Assembly: GCA_002238965.1 (NCBI GenBank)
Contig: MPNJ01000002.1
Span: forward strand, 191,001 to 255,000
From: Nitrospinae bacterium bin107
Lineage (GTDB): Bacteria; UBA8248
Length of the DNA stretch: 64,000 nt
Direction: 5' to 3'
The notes under the pieces were generated by a model. That model was not told the DNA's origin and searched no databases. It was given only the letters and a program-made list of their open reading frames with translations. A program made the translations under genes and the position numbers. Each line of letters starts with the position of its first letter. Within the stretch, counting starts at the first letter, position 1. Positions 17,344 through 24,751 of this stretch are shown one piece after another.

Positions 17344-18747
17344 ATGAAAATAAAAGTTAAGAATCTCGGTGTTATTAAACAGGCAGAGTTCAGTCTGGGC
17401 GATTTCACCATCATCTGTGGTGAAAACAACACCGGTAAAACCTATGCGACGTATGCTCTATATGGTTTCTTGGATTTGTGGCGGAAACGTTTTAGCTTTG
17501 ATGACTACCGTTACATACCCGACAAAGCATTCGATGAGTTGAGGGAAAATGGCGTCACTCGTCTTAACATCGCAGAATACGCCCAAAACGCACAAAAAAT
17601 CCTTGACCGGATATGTCGTGGTTACACCTTGGATTTACATGATGTTTTTGCCGCATCTGAGGAGAAATTTCAAGATAGTAAGTTTCAGGTATTCCTGGAA
17701 AATGATGTCTTGTCCTATTCATTAAAACCAATGTCTTTTGAACGCAATATAGGTATAGGCCGCCAGACTCTCTCTCTTACCAAGGAAAAGGGAAATGAAG
17801 AACTGGAAATTTCCTTACTGGTGGACAGGCAAATAAGAAACTTGCCCCCTCGCTTTATTGAACGAAGAATTGCCGGGGCCATCAATAAAATCATTTTCAG
17901 TCCGCTCTTTCCTACTCCTTTCATTGTTAGTGCTGAACGCACCGGTGCTGCGATTTTCCGAAAGGAACTGAACTTCGCTCGTAACCGCTTGCTGAAAGAA
18001 ATGAGTCAGGCGGATGAAAAAATAGATCCTCGGGAGTTGCTGTACAAATCATACCAGGACTATCCATCACCCGTAGAAAAAAATGTTGATTTCACACGTC
18101 AGCTTGAGGACGTTGCCAAGCAAAAAAGCTTTCTCGCCAGCAAACATCCCGAAGTATTGAAGAAGTTCGCCGACATCATTGGTGGAACATATAGGGTGAC
18201 GCGTAACGACGAGCTGTATTTCATTCCCATGGGCAAGCGCGTCAAATTAGGTATGGATGAGAGCGCCAGCGGGGTGCGTTCCATGCTCGACATCGGTTTT
18301 TATTTGCGCCATGTCGCCAAGCGAGGCGACTTGTTGATGGTGGATGAGCCGGAGTTGAACTTGCATCCCGAAAATCAACGCCGCATCGCGCGGCTTTTCG
18401 CGCGACTGGTGAACTTGGGCATCAAGGTATTCATCACCACGCATAGCGACTACATCGTCAAGGAACTAAACACCCTGATCATGCTGAACCAGGATAAAAC
18501 CCACTTGAAAAAAATCGCCAAACGAGAAGGGTATGATAATTCCGAATTTTTAGACCCAGAAAGAATCAAATTATATATCGCGGAAGAGGCTCTCATAAAA
18601 CTCGACGGCAACCAGCGTAGGACAAGATGCCAAACCCTGGTGGAAGCGGAAATAAACCCGGAGTTGGGTATCGAGGCGCGGAGTTTCGACATCACCATCG
18701 ATGAAATGAACCGCATACAGGATGCCATCTTATGGGAGGAAGACTAG
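17344..18747 (+). CDS. AAA ATPase of the OLD/RecF-like (AAA_15/AAA_21) type, defence-like
   Basis: This 467-residue ABC-like ATPase starts at ATG 17344 after TGGAGGTGGAGAT. It has Walker A GENNTGKT (26-33), a degenerate ABC signature ESASGVRS (306-313), Walker B LLMVDEPELNLHP (330-342) and H-loop ITTHSDY (364-370). The MDEPELNLHP/THSD pattern is that of OLD-family and PARIS AriA-like ATPases. The long helical middle (about 100-300) probably forms the SMC-like arm. Unlike OLD nucleases it has no C-terminal TOPRIM domain; after the H-loop there are only about 100 residues. Its stop abuts the GTG of the next gene with no gap. With that nuclease-like partner it resembles two-gene antiphage modules. 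That role is inferred. Confidence 0.82.
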   Translation: MKIKVKNLGVIKQAEFSLGDFTIICGENNTGKTYATYALYGFLDLWRKRFSFDDYRYIPDKAFDELRENGVTRLNIAEYAQNAQKILDRICRGYTLDLHDVFAASEEKFQDSKFQVFLENDVLSYSLKPMSFERNIGIGRQTLSLTKEKGNEELEISLLVDRQIRNLPPRFIERRIAGAINKIIFSPLFPTPFIVSAERTGAAIFRKELNFARNRLLKEMSQADEKIDPRELLYKSYQDYPSPVEKNVDFTRQLEDVAKQKSFLASKHPEVLKKFADIIGGTYRVTRNDELYFIPMGKRVKLGMDESASGVRSMLDIGFYLRHVAKRGDLLMVDEPELNLHPENQRRIARLFARLVNLGIKVFITTHSDYIVKELNTLIMLNQDKTHLKKIAKREGYDNSEFLDPERIKLYIAEEALIKLDGNQRRTRCQTLVEAEINPELGIEARSFDITIDEMNRIQDAILWEED

Positions 18748-19281
18748 GTGCCATCCTGTATCGATAATTTGCGCAGAATACTCCATCAATCATCCATCAC
18801 GGAAGTCTCTGGACAGGGCGTGGCGATTCTGAAAGAAACCGACCCATCAAACTCTTATGAAATTGAATTGAAAGGATTGCCGCCGGACAGCCTCATCGTA
18901 AAGATAGAACGGTTCAAAGAGAAAAGATATTTCCTGAACGGTAGACATGGTATAGCGAGACGCGCCGATTTTGCGATCGTGAATGACGATGCACTCGTAT
19001 TCATTGAGCTTAAATCAGGCAAATTTCAAAGAACGGTCGTCAAGCGGCAACTTCGTGGAGCACAATGCGTAATGGATTATTGCGCCTCGATAGGCAATCG
19101 CTTTTTCAATGATCCGAATTTTCTAAATCCTGCGATAAACAATCCACATCTCGTTTTGCTTCATACTGGAAGAAGCATGAACAAACGCAGGTCCATCGCA
19201 GAAAAAAACCAAAGCTCAAATCATCCTTTCAAGATGATTAAATGTGGCTCTTCGGTATATTATAGAGAACTCTTAAGCTGA
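18748..19281 (+). CDS. PD-(D/E)XK-like putative nuclease, partner of the AAA ATPase
   Basis: This 177-residue protein starts with GTG immediately after the ATPase stop, with GGGAGGAAG upstream. Residues 72-91 read RADFAIVNDDALVFIELKSG, which fits the PD-(D/E)XK nuclease core: Asp74 on one strand, then Glu87-x-Lys89 at the end of the next, followed by a basic helix (QRTVVKRQLRGAQ). The remainder has no motif I recognise. No TOPRIM, HNH or HEPN signature is present. The tight coupling suggests a two-component effector in which the ATPase senses and this subunit cuts or binds nucleic acid. Nuclease activity is inferred from the short motif only. Confidence 0.65.
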   Translation: MPSCIDNLRRILHQSSITEVSGQGVAILKETDPSNSYEIELKGLPPDSLIVKIERFKEKRYFLNGRHGIARRADFAIVNDDALVFIELKSGKFQRTVVKRQLRGAQCVMDYCASIGNRFFNDPNFLNPAINNPHLVLLHTGRSMNKRRSIAEKNQSSNHPFKMIKCGSSVYYRELLS

Positions 19282-19378
19282 ACCGGTGAACTTGATAACC
19301 ACCCATCGGCTGGATATTCGTCCCCCACCGTCTGCTTCATACTTGACTGCTGCGAGAAAGCGACTGACCACATTGAGC

Positions 19379-19426
19379 CATGACGACGGCGCGGCTCTCC
19401 GAGTTGACCTGGAGGACTACCACTGA
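19379..19426 (+). pseudogene. 3' remnant of a higB toxin gene
   Basis: The frame ending at TGA 19424-19426 reads HDDGAALRVDLEDYH. This resembles the C-terminus of HigB/RelE-type toxins (…D.YDVEIVDYH). The stop overlaps the higA start in the TGATG arrangement usual for higBA. No toxin-like sequence exists further upstream, where the DNA turns into the end of the AT-rich island. The toxin has lost nearly all of its body. Confidence 0.55.
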
Positions 19427-19779
19427 TGCGCAAGAAAGAACTCACCGCAGGCGCGCGCGGTATGCGGGCATCCCACCCGGGCGAGGCCTGGGGCGCGATT
19501 CTCAAGGAAGGACTCGGGCTGAGCGTCAGCGAAGCCGCAAAGCGCATGGGTATCTCCCGTCAGCGGCTCCACGCCGTCATCCGCGAGAAGGCTCCCGAGC
19601 GTGTTACGCCGAACCTGGCGCTTCGTTTCACCCGTCTGTGCGGTAAGGACGACGAGGCGGCGAAATTATGGCTGCGCATGCAGATGACCTATGACCTGGA
19701 GGCGGCCAAGCGTGAACTCACCGACGTCCTGCCCGGGATCGAGCCGGCGAGTCCGCCGAAAGACACCGTCTCCGTCTGA
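19426..19779 (+). CDS. higA: HigA-family antitoxin (XRE-type HTH)
   Basis: This 117-residue protein has the HigA hallmark HPGEAWGAILKEGLGLSVSE, then AAKRMGISRQRLHAVIRE (helix-turn-helix) and LALRFTRLCGKDDEAAKLWL, followed by MQMTYDLEAAKREL. HigA neutralises HigB mRNA interferase and represses its own promoter. Here the toxin gene in front is reduced to its last codons, so the antitoxin is orphaned. Its last 32 codons and downstream DNA are duplicated at 16875-17072. Confidence 0.85.
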   Translation: MRKKELTAGARGMRASHPGEAWGAILKEGLGLSVSEAAKRMGISRQRLHAVIREKAPERVTPNLALRFTRLCGKDDEAAKLWLRMQMTYDLEAAKRELTDVLPGIEPASPPKDTVSV

Positions 19780-19880
19780 ACATCCAGAAGACGGACAACA
19801 CCCCGACCGACCATCGCGCCCCTCCCCTATACGGGGTTGTTGAATACCCCGTTTCGAGACCGGGCGGACCCTCGGCGATG
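19683..19880. repeat. Right copy of about 198-bp direct repeat (higA end plus downstream DNA)
   Basis: Counterpart of 16875-17072; this copy is attached to the full-length higA, so it is likely the source. The segment between the two repeats, about 2.6 kb, contains the AAA ATPase and its partner. Confidence 0.75.
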
Positions 19881-20030
19881 GCGACGATAGCCAGCCTACT
19901 TGAATGGCATCGTGGGGGGGGTATCGCCCGAATGCAATGAAGAAGAGACGCTGCGCTGCTCCACGGCGTGAAGCCTTTGCGCTGATGAGTGGAACGGACG
20001 TGATAAGCCGCCTTTTCATTCACACATGCA

Positions 20031-21059
20031 TCAACGGTTTCTCGCCCGGTTGATCATTTGCTCCACTTCTTTGGTTGCTCTGACGTAGATGATACTGACC
20101 TGGGGATGCGTGTTCTTGTAGACCCTGAAAATTTCATCCGCGAAAGCTCGGCCGATGCTCTTGATCCCCTTGAAATCGAGAAGAACCTCCTTGAAGCCAT
20201 CGAGACGCATGAGCAGCCTCCTGGCCTGAGAGCGGGAAATAAGCTCTTCTCCTTCATACAACAGAAGCTGCAGGGGAACGTGGGTTCTGGAAAAATCGAG
20301 GTCCTCCTCGCCGGCGGCGAATTTTTCGAAAATTTCCAGCGACGTTCTTCGGGTCTTTGTATTTATTGCCAACCTGATTATGGTTCCCTGAAGGCTCTCT
20401 CCCTCCGACGTTTCAATCAGCCAGTCATCCTCATCGTTTTCGCGCAGAAAACAAAGGGTTCCCGAAACAATAGTAAACTGGTCGAACATTCGCGAAGTAT
20501 AAAATATCCCATCGCCGGTATGTTTCTCCTCGTCCGTCGTGAGTTTTCCTTTCGATAGTTCCAACAGAGCGTGGCGTGGATCATGCAAGTCGAACTCCGT
20601 CTGGATCTTCCCGAAAATTCCAACGCCTGCGTCCATCACATCAATCGTGATGTTCGTCGCAGTTCGAGACAGGTGAACCCTGGCTTCTTTCGACTCCGAA
20701 TGGTCAATCACGTTATTCAGCATTTCCGTGAAACCGAAATAACAAATGCCATATATGTTCTCGGGAAGTTCTGTCAGGTGGGGTCGTACATATTCACGCC
20801 AAACGCGGTCTTCCTCGATTTCATCGACCTTGAACCTCCAGTTCTCATCCAGGATTTTTCGCAGAGTATACTTGCGCGCACTCGTTGTACCGCTCGATTC
20901 CAGGAAACCGCCATCAACGAGCGATCTCAAGTGCTTGCTCACGGCTGACCTGGAAACCCCGAATCTCTCGGAAGTCACCCTCGCAATATCCCGAGAGTGC
21001 TTTTCAACATTATCGAGGATATACTCTCTTATCCTTTCGGTTTGTCTGACTTTGGCCAT
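20031..21059 (-). CDS. HTH-GHKL ATPase-STAS-like (DUF4325) regulator
   Basis: This 342-residue protein has three parts. The first is an N-terminal winged HTH (IARVTSERFGVSRSAVSKHL). The second is a GHKL ATPase domain with N-box FTEMLNNVIDHS, G1 DAGVGIF and G2 HTGDGIFYTSRMFD. The third is a C-terminal STAS-like DUF4325 domain (VLLDFKGIKSIGRAFADEIF). No phospho-acceptor His or receiver is seen, so the ATPase resembles RsbW/SpoIIAB-type protein kinases rather than two-component sensors. One chain thus holds a DNA binder, a possible Ser/Thr kinase and a STAS-like module. I prefer ATG 21059 to the TTG three codons earlier because AAAGAGG lies nine bases upstream of it. The gene has its own AT-rich promoter region with phased repeats. 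Its target is unknown. Confidence 0.8.
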   Translation of the reverse strand: MAKVRQTERIREYILDNVEKHSRDIARVTSERFGVSRSAVSKHLRSLVDGGFLESSGTTSARKYTLRKILDENWRFKVDEIEEDRVWREYVRPHLTELPENIYGICYFGFTEMLNNVIDHSESKEARVHLSRTATNITIDVMDAGVGIFGKIQTEFDLHDPRHALLELSKGKLTTDEEKHTGDGIFYTSRMFDQFTIVSGTLCFLRENDEDDWLIETSEGESLQGTIIRLAINTKTRRTSLEIFEKFAAGEEDLDFSRTHVPLQLLLYEGEELISRSQARRLLMRLDGFKEVLLDFKGIKSIGRAFADEIFRVYKNTHPQVSIIYVRATKEVEQMINRARNR

Positions 21060-21094
21060 ATAAAACAACCTCTTTGAAACTATTTATGTTATTA

Positions 21095-21166
21095 TTTACA
21101 ACTTTATACAAGATACTATATACTTTTGTCAGCATATTTGCAACTTATAGGTTATTCTTTGCAATT
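21095..21166 (-). promoter_or_regulatory. Three helically phased direct repeats (TTTRCAAYT), candidate operator
   Basis: Copies lie at 21095-21103 (TTTACAACT), 21137-21145 (TTTGCAACT) and 21158-21166 (TTTGCAATT). Start-to-start distances are 42 and 21 bases, four and two helical turns, so all face the same side of the DNA. One copy abuts the -10 box, one lies just upstream of the -35 box and one further up. This layout suits cooperative binding of a regulator, possibly the HTH protein itself. Confidence 0.5.
21103..21132 (-). promoter_or_regulatory. Predicted sigma-70-type promoter of the HTH-GHKL-STAS gene
   Basis: On the minus strand CTGACA (21127-21132, five of six to TTGACA) and TATAAA (21103-21108, five of six to TATAAT) are separated by 18 bases, about 45 bases before the ATG. 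The surrounding 100 bases are strongly AT-rich. Confidence 0.55.
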
Positions 21167-21274
21167 TTTATGGAAATTCTTGCTGGTTGAGTGACTGAAA
21201 GCAGGTAATGTGGATTATTTCATCAGCTTGGATGCCATGCTCGCAACAAGGGACGAACACACCTCTCCTCCCCC

Positions 21275-22891
21275 CTACACGCCCAGGATCTTCTTCGCGG
21301 TCTCGCGCGCCTCCTCCAGGGTCTCGACGATGCGCTCCCCGGGCGCGTCGCGCAGAACGTCGAACGCGCGGAGGGTGTGCGCGACGTCGCCCCCGAGGCC
21401 CATCACGATGAACGCGGTGCGCTCCTGCGCGGCGATGTCCATGAGCCGTCTGATGAGCATGGCCGCGCTGTCATCGAGATAGGTGGCGCCCGAAAAATCG
21501 AAGATGACGACTTCGTGATCCTTGATGTCCGCGCTGATGGCCGCGACCAGCTCGTGGGATGAGGCGACGGTGAAGCTCCCCCGGAGCGATACCAGGCCAA
21601 CGCGCGCCGCATACGGGTTCACCGAGGCCGCGTCCTGATGTTCTCCAAAGAAAATGTGGTCGAGCATCGGCACGGAGACCACGTTGTCGATCTCCAGGCG
21701 CTCGAGGTGCCGCGCGTGGGCCATTCCAGCGGCGATGAGGCCTATCGCCACGGCGGTCAGCAGATCGACGAACACCGTGAGGCCGAGCGTCATCAACATG
21801 ACGAAGAGATGCTCGCGCCGGATGTGGCGCACCCGCGCGAGCAGCCGCCAGTCGACGATGTCCCAGCCCACCTTCATCAGGACACCCGCCAGAGCGGCGA
21901 GCGGAATCGACTCGACGTATTGACCGAGACCGAGCAGGAGTGCCAGCAGGAGCACGGCGCGAAGTACGCCCGAAACCCGCGTCTGCCCGCCTGCGCGGAT
22001 GTTCGTCACGGTGCTCACGGTGGCCCCGGCGCCGGGGAGTCCGCCGATGAGGCCCGCGGCCACGTTGCCGATGCCCTGCCCTACCAGTTCGCGGCTCGGG
22101 TTGTGGCGCGAGCCGGTGAGCGAGTCGGCCACCAGGGCGGCGAGAAGGCTGTCGATGGAGCCCAGAAGGGCGAGGACGATCGCCGGTTGCAGGGCGCCTG
22201 CCAGGAAACCGGCGGAGGGCAAACCCAGTTCCAGTCCCGGAAGCCCCGTCGGCATCCGCCCGATAGTGGGCGCGTCGCTCAGCCAGAAGACGCCCAGAAG
22301 CCAGCCGACCACGAGCGCCATAAGAGGAGGAGGTAAAAACCTCGCAAAGCGTCGCGGCCAGAAGGCGAAGGCGGCAAGCGCGGCGGCGCCGACGCCCAGG
22401 GCGTCCGCGTTGATCCCGGCCAGCGCCTCGGGGAGCGCGCGGATTGCGCCCATGAAGCCCCCCGGCGCGGGCGGCGCGCCGAGAAAGGGCAAGGCCTCGA
22501 TCGCCATGATGATGACGCCGATGCCGGACATGAAGCCCGAGACGACCACGTGGGGCGTGTAGACCACGAAGCGCCCGGCGCCCAGCGCACCCAGAAGCAC
22601 CTGCAGCAGGCCGCCCAGAACGACCACGCTCAGGGCTTCGGCCAAGTTCGTTGCGTGGGTGGTGACGATGACCGCCATGGCGACGGTCATCGAAGGCGCA
22701 GGTCCCGAGATGACGGCTCGCGAGCCGCCGAAGAGCGCCGCGAAAAAACCGAGCGCTATCGCGCCATAGAGTCCCGCAGCCGCGCCCAGGCCTGAGGCCA
22801 CGCCGAAAGAGAGCGCGAAGGGAAGCGCCACCACAGTCGAGGTGAGGCCGCCGTAGACGTCTCCGCGAAGCGTCTGGAGATTGTAGTTCAC
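21275..22891 (-). CDS. SulP-family anion transporter with STAS domain (copy 1)
   Basis: This 538-residue protein starts with GTG 22891. About 12-14 membrane segments (for example LTSTVVALPFALSFGVASGL and SGFMSGIGVIIMAIEALPFL) form the SulP core. The GGLPGAGATVSTVTNIRAGG loop is a family signature. A C-terminal cytoplasmic STAS domain begins about residue 430, with FDFSGATYLDDSAAMLIRRL at the usual phosphorylatable loop. SulP proteins move sulfate, bicarbonate, or C4-dicarboxylates; the substrate is not predictable here. It lies 40 bases downstream of its paralog on the same strand, an evident tandem duplication. Confidence 0.88.
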   Translation of the reverse strand: MNYNLQTLRGDVYGGLTSTVVALPFALSFGVASGLGAAAGLYGAIALGFFAALFGGSRAVISGPAPSMTVAMAVIVTTHATNLAEALSVVVLGGLLQVLLGALGAGRFVVYTPHVVVSGFMSGIGVIIMAIEALPFLGAPPAPGGFMGAIRALPEALAGINADALGVGAAALAAFAFWPRRFARFLPPPLMALVVGWLLGVFWLSDAPTIGRMPTGLPGLELGLPSAGFLAGALQPAIVLALLGSIDSLLAALVADSLTGSRHNPSRELVGQGIGNVAAGLIGGLPGAGATVSTVTNIRAGGQTRVSGVLRAVLLLALLLGLGQYVESIPLAALAGVLMKVGWDIVDWRLLARVRHIRREHLFVMLMTLGLTVFVDLLTAVAIGLIAAGMAHARHLERLEIDNVVSVPMLDHIFFGEHQDAASVNPYAARVGLVSLRGSFTVASSHELVAAISADIKDHEVVIFDFSGATYLDDSAAMLIRRLMDIAAQERTAFIVMGLGGDVAHTLRAFDVLRDAPGERIVETLEEARETAKKILGV

Positions 22892-22931
22892 GGGAGGAAA
22901 CCCTTTTCCATCATGTGACGCATCCTACGCC

Positions 22932-24554
22932 TCAAACCCCCACGAGAGGCTTCGCGATCTCTCGCGCCTGGTCCAGGTTCTCCACGATTCGCTCATCCGG
23001 CACCTCGCGCAGGACGTCGAGCGCATCGAGGGTCTCCGCCACGTCGCCCGAAAGCCCGATGACGATGGACTCGGTATCTTCTTCGGTGGCGACTTCGATG
23101 AGTTGCTTGATGACCATGGCGGCGCTGTCGTCGATGTAGGTGGCGTCCGTGAAATTGAAGATGACGACTTCATGATCCTTGATGTCGAGGCTTATCGTCC
23201 GTACGAGTTTCTTGGACGACGCGACGGTGAAGCTCCCCCGGAGCGCCACCATGCCGACGCGCGCCTCGAACGGGTCGACCCCTTCCACCTCTTCTCCCTC
23301 GTAGAGGAACATCTGGTCCAGCAGGGGTACGGAGACCACGCTGTCGAGTTCCAGGTTCTCGAGTTGTCCCGCGTGGGCCAGACCCGCGACGATGAGGCCT
23401 ATCGCCACGGCGCTTATCAGGTCGACGAACACCGTGAGCAACAGCGTCGTCAGGAGGACGAAGAGGTGTTCGCGCTTGATGCGCTGGAGGCGGGTGAGCA
23501 GACCCCAGTCGATGATGTCCCAGCCCACCTTGATCAGAACGCCCGCGAGAGCGGCGAGCGGAATCGATTCCACGTACGGCCCGAGGCCCAGCAGGATCGC
23601 CAGCAGGAACACCGCGAATATCGCACCCGCCGCCCGGGTCCGCCCGCCGGAGCGTATGTTCGGCACGGTGTAGACGGGGGTGCCTGCGCCGGGCAGTCCG
23701 CCGATGAGGCCCGCCGCCGCGTTGCCGATTCCCTGGCCGATGAGTTCGCGGTCCGGGTCGTGGCTCGTGCGGGTCATCGAGTCGGCCACCAGGCAGGTGA
23801 GAAGGCTCACCACCGATCCGATCAGGGCGAGAATGAGCGCGGGCTCCACAGCGTGCGCCAGAAAGCCCAGGGAGGGCAGCCCGATTTGCAGCCCCGGCAA
23901 ACCCGTCGGCACCCTCCCGATGACGGGCGCATCTTGCAGCCACACCACGCCGATGAGCGTTCCGGCGAAAAGTCCCACCAGGGGCGTGGGAAGAATTTTC
24001 CGGAACCGCGGCGGCCAGAAGACCGCGACGCCGAGCGTGACGAGCCCGACCCCGAAAGCGCTCGGGTTGAGGTCGCGCACCGCCTCGGGCAGCGCGAAAA
24101 TCATGCCGACGGCGCCGCCGGGCGCGGGCGCCGAGCCGAGAAATGGCAGCACCTGAATCGCCATCACGAGGACACCGATCCCGGACATGAAGCCCGAGAC
24201 GACCACATAGGGCGTGTAGGCCACGAAGCGGCCGAGCTTCAATACACCCAGGAGGGCTTGCAGGAGACCGCCCATCACGACGACCGTCAGGGCTTCGGTG
24301 AGATCTTTCGCATACGTGGAGATGACGACCGCCATCACGATGGCCATCGGCGCGGTGGGGCCGGAAATCTGGGTCGCCGTTCCGCCGAAGACGGCCGCGA
24401 AAAAGCCCACCGCAATCGCGCCGTACAGCCCCGCCGCAGCCCCCATGCCGGACGCCACGCCGTAGGCCAGAGACAGCGGCAAGGCCACCACCATGGCGGT
24501 GACGCCCCCGAAAAGGTCTCCCCGAAGCGTATCGAAATCGTATTTCAATTTCAC
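22932..24554 (-). CDS. SulP-family anion transporter with STAS domain (copy 2)
   Basis: This 540-residue paralog aligns with the next gene over its whole length (TLRGDLFGGVTAMVVALPLS, GGLPGAGTPVYTVPNIRSGG, and the STAS loop FNFTDATYIDDSAAMVIKQL). I use GTG 24554 because it makes the N-terminus equivalent to that of the paralog; an ATG at 24602 would add 16 residues without family support. The STAS domains of both copies keep the DDSAAM motif. Being first in the pair, it probably shares a promoter with copy 1. Substrate is unknown. Confidence 0.86.
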   Translation of the reverse strand: MKLKYDFDTLRGDLFGGVTAMVVALPLSLAYGVASGMGAAAGLYGAIAVGFFAAVFGGTATQISGPTAPMAIVMAVVISTYAKDLTEALTVVVMGGLLQALLGVLKLGRFVAYTPYVVVSGFMSGIGVLVMAIQVLPFLGSAPAPGGAVGMIFALPEAVRDLNPSAFGVGLVTLGVAVFWPPRFRKILPTPLVGLFAGTLIGVVWLQDAPVIGRVPTGLPGLQIGLPSLGFLAHAVEPALILALIGSVVSLLTCLVADSMTRTSHDPDRELIGQGIGNAAAGLIGGLPGAGTPVYTVPNIRSGGRTRAAGAIFAVFLLAILLGLGPYVESIPLAALAGVLIKVGWDIIDWGLLTRLQRIKREHLFVLLTTLLLTVFVDLISAVAIGLIVAGLAHAGQLENLELDSVVSVPLLDQMFLYEGEEVEGVDPFEARVGMVALRGSFTVASSKKLVRTISLDIKDHEVVIFNFTDATYIDDSAAMVIKQLIEVATEEDTESIVIGLSGDVAETLDALDVLREVPDERIVENLDQAREIAKPLVGV

Positions 24555-24751
24555 GCGATTATACCCCTTCGCGCTTCGTTCCCGGGCGATTGTCGTGATC
24601 ATCGCATGTTCTTCGACAGCATATCACACCACCGTCGTATCGTGAGCGAGCGTGCGGAGGCATCACCGGGCCTGCTTCCCCGCACGCGCCGTTTGATGGT
24701 ATGAATGGCGCGGCTTCATCGTTCAACCTTTCTCCCCACCCTGGAATCCGC

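Noticed and set aside
23103-24704. A 533-codon plus-strand frame opposite the second SulP gene
   Set aside because: Charged, repetitive shadow frame without any recognisable motif.
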